A stretch of 64,000 nucleotides of DNA from Siphonodentalium dalli (GCA_032622095.1 CP136062.1:161692875-161756874), one strand, 5' to 3'; positions 34,150 to 46,005 are shown, counted from the first letter of the stretch. The notes: generated by a model not told the origin, from the letters alone. Made by a program: numbers and translations.

Positions 34150-34445
34150 TGATGGATGTGTATTGTCACCATGCCTGTGTATTGTCACCATGCATGTGTA
34201 TTGTAGCCATGCCGGTGTATTGTCACCGTGCCGGTGTATTGTCACCATGCATGTGTATTGTCACAATGTCTGTGTATTGTCACCATGCCTGTGTATTGTC
34301 ACCATGCCTGTCTATTGTCACCATGCCTGTGTATTGTCACCATGCCTATGTATTGTCACCATGCCTGTGTATTGTCACCATGCCTGTGTATTGTCACCAT
34401 GCCTATGTATTATCACCATGCCGGTGTATTGTCACCGTGTCTGTA
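34150..34445. repeat. 19 bp minisatellite, about 15 units
   Basis: Tandem units of 'gtgtattgtcaccatgcct', with variants in which 'catgcct' becomes 'cgtgccg' or 'catgcat'. Because 19 is not a multiple of three and the unit has no stop in the plus frames, all three plus frames stay open across the array. They spell VYCHHACVLSPCLCIVTMP in rotation. These are not genes. Confidence 0.95.
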
Positions 34446-35392
34446 CCATGCGAATGGTGATTAATGTAAGTGTTTCTCATTTACTTTTGCCTGGTATGCT
34501 GACAATTAACTTGGGATATTTTGGCCAGTTTGGTGTCAAATCCGACCGTGGATCATTAAAGTGCTGACTCGATGCCGTCCGGATCAAGGATGTGGTTGGA
34601 TGAGGACAGCAATGTCGGTAAAGCAATTTGTGTTGAGTCCCAATAAGCTTTTATGTAGACACTTCAATGAGACCAGATATATAATTGTGTGGTGTTGTCC
34701 GCGGGTCAGGGATGGGAAGAGCGATAATACAAAACTTGATTAAAAAAATGTCCCCTATTCCCACCAGACATATATGTAGACATCTTCGTGATACCCGGAA
34801 TTTAATTAGATTAAAGGAGCAGTGATTATAATATTATTTTCATTTGAAGAATGTCACCAGAAGAAACGACAGATAGTGCCATGCAGTTAAATGGGTACTG
34901 TACACTAAATGCTGACATTTATGGGACCATCTCATTTTACACTCAACATAATATATGCAACAAATGAATTTAAGAAATTGTATTAGTTCAAACTACACTC
35001 ATGAACCATGCAAACGACATGGTAATTATAATTATAATGAAATGTAATTATCATTGTATTTACCATATTGTTTCTATCGTTAGAGCACATGCGTACAACT
35101 ACAGACCCTCGTTAAACGACTGATTCATATACACAAATACATGTTTCAAGATATATGGATCAGATATATGGATCGGGAAGAGAATAGGCGTCGCAATTAG
35201 CTTCTTTGTGTTCAGTGCAGACTCCAGTGGAGATGAATATATCCATTGATGTATGTTCACAACTTCACACTGTTGTCCGGGCGGTAGTGAGAGTGACATG
35301 AGAGTAGCATGCAAATATGTGCGCAATTAACGTGTGTTGGCTTAGTATTATCCCTTCCACTACTGGATCTTCCTGAAGATTTGCGAAAAAAA
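34446..35392. other. Stretch with no recognised feature
   Basis: A minus-strand frame at 35099-35326 looks mildly protein-like ('SLPPGQQCEVVNIHQWIY'), but I found no clear splice sites or family. Confidence 0.4.
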
Positions 35393-35603
35393 ACCTGTGC
35401 CAATGCATCCTCTTATATATGCGAGGCTCCCTATAAGAGAATACATTGGCCTAACAATATTTACATAGTCCTTGTAAGACAGCGCATTATCTTCTATAAT
35501 CGAGGCTCCATATGGAAGACGTACTCGCATAAATAAGAGAATGCACTGACACGTGATCTTTAATGCTGCACCAACGCAGGTCCCGTCATTAAAGGGTTAA
35601 GAC
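35393..35603. repeat. Diverged relative of the hairpin elements with a TTAA-type right end
   Basis: It contains 'cctgtgccaatgcatcctct', 'tatatgcgaggctccctata' and 'gagaatgcactgacacg'. It ends 'gtcattaaagggttaa', resembling the AAAGGGTTAA ends of the piggyBac-like MITEs. No matching left end is seen. It is a close relative of 29532-29705. Confidence 0.6.
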
Positions 35604-35643
35604 ACACACACACTCCTTACCGGCTATGACAACTTATCTTCTA

Positions 35644-36268
35644 TCTCATATATATTTTGAAGACCTCTGTCTGTATGTATGTTTGTTTGTTTGTTTGTTT
35701 GTTTGTTTGTCTGTCTGTCTGTCTGTCATTAATACAAATCTACGATTCTCAACCGATCGGGACGAAACTTGGTACGTGTGTGTAGTTTGACCAGGCGGTG
35801 AACGTTGTCGTATTGGCGAGCCCGTGCGGCGCCCGCTTCGCGCATGCGCAGACGAGATCTCGGCAACGGGTGGAGCTATCGACTTGAAATTTGGTATGTG
35901 AATGTGTCTTGCCCCGGATACGAATTTTATCGGGTCGCCGAGCCCGTGCGACGCCAGCTTCGCGCATGCGCAGACCAGATCTCGGAAACGGGTGGAGCTA
36001 TCGACTTGAAATTTGGTATGTGAATGTATCTTGCCCCGGATACGAATTTTATCGGGTCGCCGAGCCCGTGCGACGCCAGCTTCGCGCATGCGCAGACGAG
36101 ATCTCGGAAACGGGTGGAGCTATCGACTTGAAATTTGGTTTTTGAATGCGACGCCAGCTTCGCGCATGCTCAGACCAGATCTCGGAAACGGGTAGAGCTA
36201 TCGACTTGAAATTTGGTTTTTGAATAGCCCGGATGAATAGCCCGGACAACGTCGGGCTCATCGGCTAG
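35644..36268 (+). mobile_element. Non-autonomous Helitron with internal tandem repeats
   Basis: The element starts 5'-TCTCATATATATTTTGAAG after an A and ends with the hairpin AGCCCGgAC/GTCGGGCT, then 'CATCGGCTAG', before a T. It is the same family as 11115-11845 but on the opposite strand, with about four ~122 bp units (the last ones truncated) and a (GTTT)n(GTCT)n tract near the 5' end. The sequence after CTAG begins 'TACTATATATTTTGAGACTT', which is the 5' head of another Helitron. Confidence 0.87.
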
Positions 36269-36330
36269 TACTATATATTTTGAGACTTCGTATATGAGTC
36301 AATATCAATTTTGGTCAAAATTACAGATAT
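36269..36330 (+). mobile_element. Truncated Helitron head, directly after a Helitron tail
   Basis: The start matches the 5' end of the Helitron at 42932-43421, less its first TC. The following 'gagtcaatatcaattttggt' matches the reverse complement of 42063-42100. No 3' terminus is present. Confidence 0.55.
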
Positions 36331-37870
36331 GCCACATGGCATTTTTTTAGTTCCGATAATGGGGAAAGTTGTTGTCATTTCGAGATATATAGCTATTTAA
36401 CTGGAAGAAACGACTGATGTTCGAGCTTAAACATCCAGCACTGATATGTTATGATGCTATGAATGGTGGATGTCTGGAAATTATGTCTCTTCTGTAACAG
36501 TATTGTCATCTGGTATATCATTTTTCAGAATAGAGATATTGGAGTACTTTTTGATCCGAATTGAGTATTGACCGGTAATGCATAGCTCGAGAAAACATTT
36601 ACCCTTTGTATAGCTGGTTTTCAATGGGGGCCACAATGGAACTCATTTTTCTCAGAAAAAATTTAATTTCAACACAACATTAAACTATATCAAATCAAGA
36701 TAATCAAATGTCACACACTTTCTAACATAATATTGAATTGGACACTCCTTGTCCATCAAATATTGAACAAAACTGGAATTGAAGTATATAACGTTTCATT
36801 TATAGATGAAAAAATAATATGTGTTACACGACGGACTTCAGCGCAACACGAAAGACATATTTGCTACGGGGTGGACAATATCTGATACATTTCTGTATAA
36901 AAGCCATGTCGAAATCCAGAGTTACGAAATATGCTAACTAGATGATAAAACCTGTTATTCATAAAGAAAATACAGCGACGAACTACACAATCAGGATATC
37001 TGACGTTTGGTATACGATGTAGGAATATGCTTTGTTACAGTAAGGACCACAACGTTACACAACTGACACAGTCATATGCGAAATGTCATTTGTATACATA
37101 TAGGTATCATAATCATGTACTGGCATCAGTGCAAATTCAATATTATGGCGATTCTCGCGAGAATTCATGTCCCAAATACTTAATGATGTTTTCTGACGCG
37201 TATTTCTATATCAATATATGATGTGCGTTACAGTAAAGATTACTCGATTGACAAAAAAAGGCGCATAGCATATATACAGGCTATTATATAAAACGAGGTT
37301 CAATTTGTGGAATTTCTTTTCATAATAAATGCCCCACTGTTTTTTACACATTTAGTACACATATGGTATAACGAATATTGTTAACTGAATACCACCGTGT
37401 CTTGTGCTATAGTAAATAAATTGTCGTTACACGATAGACATTGGTTATAGTCGGGTGAACACTCTATCCCTTGCTTTATCAAATGACATAATATGAACGT
37501 ACACTAACATTCGTTTGTGTTTAAATATAATACAACTATGTGGTGAAGAGCTGCCCGCGTACTGGACAATATGTAAGGATAAAGAATATTGTGTGTAGGT
37601 TAAACTATTGTGACAGATTCGAGTAACATACGACAGGGATATGCTATGGGATTATCCGGATACATGTAAATTAGCACCCATTGTATATTTGAATCCCTTT
37701 CGTATATGGTACCTGTCTCGTTTAGCTTTGTGCTCGGTTGAGATAAATTAAAACAAGTGCATGTCCGTGTTTCATAAATATAAGTACATGTTCCTGGTGT
37801 TAGATAAGCTATCCCGATGCACGTTGCTCGAATTCATCATTACAAGCATGAATTCCACCTTCATTATATT
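36331..37870. other. 1.5 kb without a supported gene
   Basis: Degenerate short repeats with 'gttaca.gaaagac' words occur at 36800-37450, similar in flavour to the array at 40130-41200. A 3' neighbour is the 52 bp MITE. Confidence 0.35.
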
Positions 37871-37922
37871 CACAGGTCCCCAGAACAAAAATTTACCACA
37901 ATTTTTGTTTTGGGGACCTGTG
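37871..37922. mobile_element. 52 bp palindromic MITE with 8-bp target duplication
   Basis: This is almost all terminal repeat: 'cacaggtccccagaacaaaa' on the left and its complement on the right, with one mismatch and a few central bases. The flanks are ATTATATT on both sides (37863-37870 and 37923-37930), a perfect 8-bp duplication. It is the minimal relative of 18621-18722. Confidence 0.9.
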
Positions 37923-38073
37923 ATTATATTCACATATAAAACAAGTATATTAGTGAGGTGAAGTAATGATAACTTTTAAAACAGTTTACTCATCGCCGAG
38001 TCCCACGCACATTCCCCAACAGCGAAATGTGAATGAGACCCCTCGATCAGTTGTGGATCTGGAATAAACGAGA

Positions 38074-39225
38074 TCACTTCATCATAATTATACCAAGAAA
38101 TGTCATTAAATTTTTTCGGCCAGCAAAAGCAGTTAGAATATTTAACGCAACACCTTGCTCAACCACCGTCTTCTTACATATCTGCTCGCCCCGTATTTCC
38201 GCGGCAACCTCTACCTGTGAACCTTGGTTCATGCTCGACTCATAATTCTTGCAATAATCGTGTTCAACCCAGCTTCCATCAACTATGTCCTCATCAACAA
38301 AAGTCACATCGACGCGCACACCACTCTGCTCACAACTTTCACTGACCACGCTACCTTGCTCGACCTCCACCTCCTCACATATCTCCTCACCACCAAAACC
38401 ACTTCCGCTGCAACATCAAACTCAAACGCGCTAATCTCGCTACAAACTGGATCTGCCTCCGCAATCGTGCATATCTCCTCACCCTCAACGACCACATCAC
38501 TCGACTCACAACATGCATTAACCACGCTACCACATTCCTCAACCTCCATCTCCTCACATATCTCCTCACATATCTCCCGACTCCCCACAACCACATCTAC
38601 CAGCACATCACTCGACTCACAACATGCATTAACCACGCTACCCCTTGTTCAACCACTATCTCCTCACATATCTCCCGATCCCTCACAGCCACATCTACCA
38701 GCACACCACTCGACTCACAACATTCATTAACCACGCTACCTCGTTCCTCAACCTCCATCTTCTCAACCCCAATCCCCATATCTACCAGCACACCGCTCGA
38801 CTCAAAACATTCATTAACCACGCTACCACCTTGTTCAACCACTATCTCCTCACATGTCTCCTCGCATATCTCCCGATATCTCACAACCGCATCTAACAGC
38901 ACACCACTCGACTCACAACAATCATTAACCACGCTACCACCTTGTTCAACCACTATCTCCTCACATATCTCCTCACATATCTCCCGATCCCTCACAGCCA
39001 CATCTACCAGCACACCACTCGACTCACAACATTCATTAAACACGCTACCTCGTTCCTCAACCTCCATCTTCTCACCCTCAATCCCCACATCTACCAGCAC
39101 ACCGCTCGACTAACAACATTCATTAACCACGCTACCACCTTGCTCAACCTCTTCGCGTATCTCCTCGCCCCTTGCAATCCTACTTCCATCACATATGCCT
39201 TCACCTCTCACATTACTTGTTCTCT
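38074..39225 (-). pseudogene. Decayed array encoding an acidic, Cys-containing ~37-residue repeat
   Basis: The minus strand carries tandem units of ~111 bp, or shortened versions, that read like 'SSGVLVDVAVRDREICEEI' followed by 'VVEQGGSVVNECCE'. The unit length is near a multiple of three, and the same phase is open over many units. The upstream part (near 39130-39220) is open too: 'GEGICDGSRIARGEEIREEV'. Lesions are visible: a TAG in place of a residue after 'NECC' near 39110, and a one-base loss near 38641 ('gctaccccttg' instead of 'gctaccaccttg'). Further breaks occur towards 38300. It looks like a dead exon of a repeat protein, or one broken by repeat slippage. No family is recognised. 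Confidence 0.55.
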
Positions 39226-39320
39226 TAATATATATTGTTGATCAGTTATGTCTTTGCTACATCGTCACACAATTCATTACTATATGGGACAATATGTTGT
39301 AACACTTTACATAAGAAATG

Positions 39321-39458
39321 AACGGCGGTTTCAATGTGGTCATGGGATTTTGACCGCGAGAAAAAATCAGCAAACTGCATGAACCCCGAAGGGGTTCATT
39401 TGGAGTTTGCTGATTTTTAATCGCGGTCAAAACCCATGACCACGTTGAATCCGCCGTT
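39321..39458. repeat. Foldback element, 138 bp
   Basis: The ends are 'aacggcgg' and 'ccgccgtt'. Arms pair through 'catggg.ttttgaccgcga' and 'aatcagcaaact' to a small loop at 'aaccccgaaggggtt'. Confidence 0.85.
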
Positions 39459-40129
39459 TATTATTTATATTTATATACTTAAATTCATTATGAACTAGGA
39501 TTGTCTGTCTTTCCCACTATTTATTCATCTATTTAAATGAACGAATGGAGTCCAGTTAAGAAAGTTTGAATCCTGTTTTTTTGGAAAACCAAACATTTTG
39601 AGAATCCGTTCACGGAGAACGGAAAAAAAACGCAATTTCACAGTTACGTATACACATATGACAAACTGTCTTGTTTAGCTAGTAACTAATGTAGACCTGT
39701 TAATTTCAAGAATGATATCTGAAACTAACAATTAAGTTTCGGCTGTGGATAAGAAATCGACAACACGTCGTTCTACGTTCTACCATAATGATATATTTGT
39801 GAGGTTCGGGGGGGGGGGGTATTTGTAGCGGTAAGGAAAATGGTAAAACGCTATTGAGTATCGGGCTTTTTTAACATCAACGCTCAGTAACAACGGGCAA
39901 CAACACTGATTATAGACCAAAATAAATTTCTTGCCAAATCCGGACGTACTATATATATACTCAAGCAGTCGGCAATGTCCGACAATATCCGGGACCAATG
40001 TGTTCATAAACCTATGAACGACATTGGAAGTGACGTCACGTTGCGTTCATAGCTTTAAGAACGTATTGGATAAGGGGCGTGTCTACCGTAACGCTATGGG
40101 GAAATCGGAAGAGATATTAGGTGTATGTA
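39459..40129. other. Stretch with no recognised feature
   Basis: A G-run lies at 39809-39819. No supported gene is seen. Confidence 0.4.
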
Positions 40130-41200
40130 AATATAAGAACATGTCCTTCCAATAACACTGGCTGTATTTCTGTAACAACCACTCAAGTTGTGTTTGATCG
40201 TGCACACAATGAACACACACGACTAATATAACTAACGAAAAGCATTATAATATATATTACTTCCTATTGTCGTAGTTCGGAAGCCTTCCCTGAAACAAAA
40301 TATCGACATAACATACACGAACATACTTAACCTAACAACAATATCTTTCGTGTAACAATAAAGCCAAAACCTCAACGCTAGAAAACGTAATATTTTTTTA
40401 ATCAGAGAACTATTGCTAGGTGAATGATAAATAAAGTATTGCTCAATCATTGGCACATCATGTGATATATTTTCCGGCACACTGGAAACTTTAAGTCATC
40501 AGGCAACTCAGGCAGATCGTACACATGGCATTGGATGTATTTAATGTAACGGACACATGCTTTCAGAAGAGCGTACATGATATCGTGAAGGAATTGGCAC
40601 GCGTGATTATTATAACTTAGCGAACTCATTATAATACATTTTACTCCATGGCCATATTGTTTAAAAGACGCCCCATAACGCATAATCAACTCACAACGTA
40701 TCAATATCATTACTATAACATACATATATCCCTCGTGTAACACTAATTTCCCAAATTTAACACTAGAAAGGTTACTATTATCCAAACCAGAAAAATAGTT
40801 CGAGTTGAAAGACAAACATAACAAATTAAATAATATATTATGTACATCGTGTGATATATTTCCGCGGCAAAGAAAAGAGAACAAATTATTAAATGCCACA
40901 GGCATGTCCTCTGGATAACAATTGTTGTATTTACTGTAACGGCCACTCGATTTGAGTTAGATCGTACACGGAATCATGTTGCAACCGAAGGAATAACTAA
41001 TAAAAAGTAACAGTCTCGTTATAATTGATGTTTTCTCCCGGCTATCATGGTTTCATACCAATCACATGAAATGCAAAATCGACTTACCACATAAGAACAT
41101 CTTTAATGTAACATAAACATATCTTTCATGTAACGAAAATTCAAAACATCGACGCACGAAAATGATAATATTTTCCAAATCAAACACATTTTGTAATCTG
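40130..41200. repeat. Degenerate tandem repeat, ~390 bp period
   Basis: Recurrent blocks include 'gtgatatattt.ccg.c' (40461 and 40850), 'tatttctgtaac..ccactc' (about 40166 and 40929), 'atatctttc.tgtaac' (about 40341 and 41118) and 'gaaaa.g.taatattttt' (about 40380 and 41157). The period drifts. A 152-codon minus-strand frame (40447-40905) falls inside it and is not conserved between units. Confidence 0.5.
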
Positions 41201-42062
41201 AAAGAAGAACAAGACCCCAGTTACACCCTCTAGATATTTCAGCTTGGTGTTGCGTGTGTTCACGCACAAACAGCCTCTGTAAACAGCAGCCTTCCCCTTT
41301 CGTTACAGTATTGGTCTCTCCTGTAACGTTTTGGCCTGTTACAACAGAGAACGTTACAGTAGAGATATACAGACCATTCTGGTCACGGCATTCAATGAGT
41401 TCTCCCTCCAGTATGGCGAAAATAGGGAAGTATAAAATACACCACAGTGGCTTCGGAAACATTTATTTGAACTATAATTATATATATGTTATAGCGAACA
41501 AACATGCGTTATTTAAAAGACGACTTTGAAAAGTACGCGAGGGGGTCAACCTACCTATTATATAATTGTGTTATCGCAAGTTGTTTTTTTATTCAGACGA
41601 CATGCGTTTCCGATATTGTGATGTACACAGCGTCACGGAGCACAAAATACGAGGATTATAAATATCAGGGATACGTCATTATATCAAGTAAATAGCACTT
41701 CGTTATATGAGAGACAAAATGCTGAGGTACAAAGTTTCTGAGCAATTTTCACTTAGTTAAGTTCAATCTTGGGTGTCGTATATGTGACAGTAGTTCATAT
41801 CAAGAACTAAACTATTGATATGCCAGAGGATTTTCTCGGTGGCATGTAGTTAATATATCGAAATTTCGATTTTAGCCTGTAAAATTTTCCTGGGGACAGG
41901 CCATTTTGGTCAAATATGGCCATGAATGAGCCCATTACACACATATGTACCCGAACATCACGCTTATTTGTGTGTGCATGTTATGACAGTATTGGAGATG
42001 CACACTGGGAACAATAGTTGGGATCCGCACGTTGCATTATGCACTCATCATCCACCGAGGAC
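41201..42062. other. Stretch with one signal-peptide-like minus-strand frame
   Basis: Minus-strand 41103-41462 opens with 'MFPKPLWCILYFPIFAILEG' and continues with 'TVTFSVVTGQNVTGETNTV'. The hydrophobic start is suggestive, but there is no clear donor or downstream exon and the distal half lies in the degenerate repeat. I do not call it a gene. Confidence 0.3.
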
Positions 42063-42570
42063 ATAAATTTTGACCAAAATTGATATTGACTCATATATGT
42101 GTGTGTGTGTGTACTTCATAGAATCCAAAACGCGTGTACAGATCGAGATCAAATTTCGTATGTAAGTGTAAAATCCCACCGATACCGCCGTAGTCGTGTT
42201 TTCGAGAAGCTCTGAGCACCCTTTATCCACTCCCAAATCAACGCAAAGGCACTGCGGGGGGTTAAGGCAATAACGCTCTTTATCTATACCTTATACGGAG
42301 GTTTTAACAATTAACGCTCTTTATTGCAATGGACGTGGCTAAACGATACCCCATGCGTCCGATGCGGATTCCAATGGACGTGGCTAAACGACTGACCCCA
42401 TGCGTCCGAAATACGGATGCGGACGAAATGCAACTAAAAAGGCAGAATTGATCTAAGAGCTCGAAATATTATGCAGAGGGATTTCACGACGGGATTAATT
42501 GACTGTCCGCTCTGAAGTTTAGGACGGGGAGGACGGGTACCATGAATTAACTCATTGAAAAACAAAGAAT
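42063..42570. other. Repeat-derived stretch
   Basis: The start shares 'tgaccaaaattgatattgac' (inverted) with 36269-36330. 'caatggacgtggctaaacga' occurs twice (about 42328 and 42373). It probably belongs to one or more degraded Helitrons, as the 5' end of the next element could not be placed. Confidence 0.4.
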
Positions 42571-42931
42571 GCGTTATCTCGCAAACGGGTGAAGCTATCG
42601 ACTTGAAATTTGCTATGTGAATGTATCTTGCCCCGGATACAAATTTTATCGGGTGGCCGAGTCCGTGCGACGCCAGCTTCGCGCATGCGCAGACGAGATA
42701 TCGGAAACCGGTGGAGCTATCGACTTGAAATTTGGTATGTGAATGTATCTTGCCCCGGGTACGAATTTTATCGGGTCGCCGAGCCCGTGCGACGCAAGCT
42801 TCGCGCATGCGCAGACCAGATCTCGGAAACGGGTGGAGCTATCGACTTGAAATTTGGTTAAATTAAAAAAATGTCATGTTTCTGAAACAAAGCCATAGAC
42901 GAATGCCGCCAGTGGCGGGCTAACCTGCTAG
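42571..42931 (+). mobile_element. Helitron 3' part, head-to-tail with the next one
   Basis: Two to three ~122 bp tandem units of the same kind as at 11 kb and 35 kb are followed by the hairpin CCGCC-AGT-GGCGG, then 'GCTAACCTGCTAG' at 42931. This is a canonical Helitron 3' end. It is followed at once by the 5'-TC of another element. The 5' start of this copy is not identified. Confidence 0.75.
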
Positions 42932-43421
42932 TCTACTATATATTTTGAGACTTCCGTATATATGTGTGTGTGTGTGTACTTTATAGAATTGAAAACGGCT
43001 GGTCAGATCGAGCTCAAACTTCCTACATCAGGGTCTGGGCGTGTGCGTTAGTATACAGACATGAGCGTGTTGTGTGATTCTTACGTACTTAGGGCTTCCT
43101 AGGAACGCGGATCGGGTCAGTTTTTCCGCCCTACGTGATATTCACCTTGAAACGGGTACCCACAAATGATATATATGTGTGTGTCCTTTATAGACTCGAA
43201 CTGATTGAGCTCAAACTTGCTACCTACGGGAAGTGTCGTGGACGGGTTAAATTGTGACCCCGACCTAACCTTTACCTTGAAAAATGATCAATTCAAGGTC
43301 AAATCGGGTAAAAAACAAAAAAAATAAATAAAAAATTAATTTAAAAAATTTGAAATTAAAAAAAAAATAAAAAATTGTCATGTTTCTGACGAACGCCGCC
43401 AGTGGCGGGCTAACCTGCTAG
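42932..43421 (+). mobile_element. Non-autonomous Helitron, complete, 490 bp
   Basis: It begins 5'-TCTACTATATATTTTGAGAC, directly after the CTAG of the previous element. It ends with the same hairpin (CCGCC-AGT-GGCGG) and 'GCTAACCTGCTAG', followed by T. The last ~50 bp are shared with 42867-42931. Internal 'actttatagaattgaaaacg' type blocks recur twice. An A-rich tract (43310-43370) precedes the 3' end. No Rep/helicase is encoded. Confidence 0.82.
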
Positions 43422-44033
43422 TATTTAATATAGAGATCATTTGGAGGATATATTATGCAATTTTGTGGTCGCTTAAACCCATATGGAGAAATGGCAACAT
43501 TATGTTCCATTTCTTTGGAAGATAACCCCCATACGAAAGAACCAACCCTTTAATTGTTTAGCTCTGTTCCAATGAAACAACTTGCATTTGTTTTAGGATT
43601 CAGCATATGGTTTCTGTTTTAAAACTAAACATGGGCGCCATCGTACCGTCCCGGGTCAACCCACTGCACGAGGCCCACATCTCCAGGAATGATAGGAAAA
43701 CAATTTATAGAATTTCAAGTTGATGAATATTTTCTTCATAAGTTTATGATAAAACAAAACTTTTTGAACAAAAAAAAACAATATTTTGCTTATTTGAGCA
43801 AATGTGACCCAAGATGTTGACTTGATGCATACTTTAGTTTGCCAGCACCTATAATAGAGACAAGATGCTACTCGTGTATACTTTTCGAAATAGCAATTGA
43901 GATGAGCAAAATTATGTATAACCCGATAAAACAATAACCGCCCTCCTTATTCTGATTATAGGAGCGCCGAGGGAGTTGGATTATATGGAGAGCGGCTCCA
44001 TTTACAAAACTTGTACCCTAATTTTACATATAT
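43422..44033. other. Intergenic stretch, nothing recognised
   Basis: No supported gene or repeat. Confidence 0.4.
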
Positions 44034-44491
44034 GTGACCCGCCATATCAAATCCAGTCGTAAGTCGGGATTTTTTTTACCCTGTGCCAATGCATTCTCTT
44101 ATATATGCGAGTTAACCATAGGTCGCCTCGCATATATAAGAGAATGCATTGGCCTAACAATTTTTTACAATTTTAATAATTTTTTCTTGTATTCTTTAAC
44201 AATTTTATAATTTCACCCATACAGAGCCCCAGACAAACATGAGCAGACGACACTCTTCTATATGCTTCTATGTGTGTGTGGGCTCCCTGCAGGGTAATGG
44301 ATGTTTTTTATTTTATGTCCTAAAAATTGTAAGAAACATTTATTTTAAAAAAATGATAAAAACTTGTTAGGCCAATGCATTCTCTTATATATGCGAGGCG
44401 ACCTATGTTCGACTCGCATATATAAGAGAATGCATTGGCACAGGGTAAACAAAATTCCCGACTTACGACTGGATTTGATATGGCGGGTCAC
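44034..44491. mobile_element. Hairpin MITE (GTGACCC family), full length
   Basis: 458 bp, with intact outer termini 'gtgacccgccatatcaaatc' and complement. The flanks are ATAT and ATAG. The left palindrome has a two-base change in its loop arm (gttaaccatagg). Otherwise it has the structure of 5486-5943. Confidence 0.92.
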
Positions 44492-45072
44492 ATAGTGTAA
44501 AAATAAAATGTTTCAAGTCAAGCGGGAGTAATTTCCCCAATTCAAAAGCCAGGCATGATTCGTTAGACTTATTTAAAGCATAATTTATTATAGCGATAAC
44601 AACAATGGGATTGGGCTACAATATATTTCATCTTATATGCAGTTAGTCAATCATATTTATATCGTTTATTTACCTTTAGTGCGGAAAAAACATTAATTGT
44701 CAATCTCTAGGCTACAAAGTTGTTTTTGGATGGATGGAGACAGTGCCAATTCACAGGATAGTAAATATATTGCGATTTGCAATTTGCCGTACACTTGTAT
44801 CTAACACTCTAACATTACATCTGATTGTTTGCGAATGCGCTGAAAATAACCCTACAAAATGCCACACAGCTGTACATTGATATAATCTCTTCAGTGGCAC
44901 ACTGATGTCACCAGAAAACTTAATAAGGTGTATTATATAAGGGGCATTTTATATATCGTGATGGATAGATTCCGTGCAGGAATGCGCTATTATCAAACAT
45001 TACTCGGTGCGCGTAAACTGTTAAACCCATTGTCGATAATCCAGCAATGAATGAATAATTGATTGGACAAAG
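44492..45072. other. Intergenic stretch
   Basis: 44580-44640 contains 'acaacaatgggattgggcta', related to the relics at 5299-5400 and 31815-31900. Nothing else is recognised. Confidence 0.4.
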
Positions 45073-45143
45073 TACGGACGTATACACCAGGATAAAGCAC
45101 GTACGTATACACCACGATAAAGCACGTACGTATACACCAGGAG
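45073..45143. repeat. 28 bp tandem triplication
   Basis: Three units of 'gtacgtatacaccaggataa' followed by 'agcac'. Confidence 0.9.
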
Positions 45144-45539
45144 TCACAAAATTATGATGAAAAATACAATGCACATGCATAATCCGGGCGGTGTTGTGAC
45201 ATAATGGCAGTCTTCCCAACATCGCCATATAAAAAATAAAGGCATTTTTGTTCAGCAGCTCTCATCTAAGTGTGAGTTTGTATAAAAGGAGACACAGAAA
45301 GGCAAATTTAATCTCATCACAAGTCAGAATTATGTATTTACAAGGGAAACTTCATACTGGATGTGATACAGTACATCAATACCATCGTTTAGCGAACACA
45401 TTCGGCGAGATACCTTGCCAAAAAAATATACGCATTATAAATGAAAATTATAACCGTGGTATACGATCAAGTCAACAACATTGGCAAAAATCCTGCGCAA
45501 TTTCCGGTGTCGGATATACACGTGTGAATGTAAGGAAGC
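45144..45539. other. Stretch with an unassigned 101-codon plus-strand frame
   Basis: The frame ending at 45553 includes 'RIMYLQGKLHTGCDTVHQYH'. I recognise no family, start context or splice site. It precedes a LINE-type 3' end, so it could be decayed transposon coding sequence. Confidence 0.3.
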
Positions 45540-46005
45540 ATATACTTAAGTAAGTATGAATTCATTCATTATGGAAGTAGGTGTAGCAGCAAGTATATAT
45601 ATATGTGCGTGCGTATATGTATACATTGATGTATATTCGTTTACATACAAGTATATATGATGGTGTATGCCTGAGTGTGAGTATGTATTGGTATATATTA
45701 TTGGTACTCATGTATGTATTTATGTAAGTGTGTGCATGAATGTAGCTATGCTATGAGAGTGATTATGAAAGCCCACATGGGAGATTGTCTGGGTGTGCAT
45801 GTACATGGGTGCGTCCGTGCATGTGTACCTAGATATAATTCATCCAAAAGCTCACATTCCGAAATATAAAAAAAAAAAAAAAATTCTTATATTCATAACT
45901 TTCTCAAAATTTGTCTATGTTATTATATAAATATATGTGTTGCAATTTTTTTTAATTGAGATACATTTAATTTATGGAGGAAATAAAGGGACATCATTAT
46001 CATTA
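45540..46005 (+). repeat. Second LINE-type 3' end with TG-rich tract
   Basis: A TATG/TGTG-rich tract (45590-45830) and a poly(A) run (45869-45884) precede 'tatggaggaaataaaggg'. The order matches that of 11846-12779. Confidence 0.5.

Noticed and set aside
34112-34567. 151-codon Cys/His-rich frame
   Set aside because: All three plus frames are open across the 19 bp array, so openness carries no coding information.
40447-40905. 152-codon minus-strand frame
   Set aside because: It lies within a degenerate tandem repeat and the frame is not kept between units.
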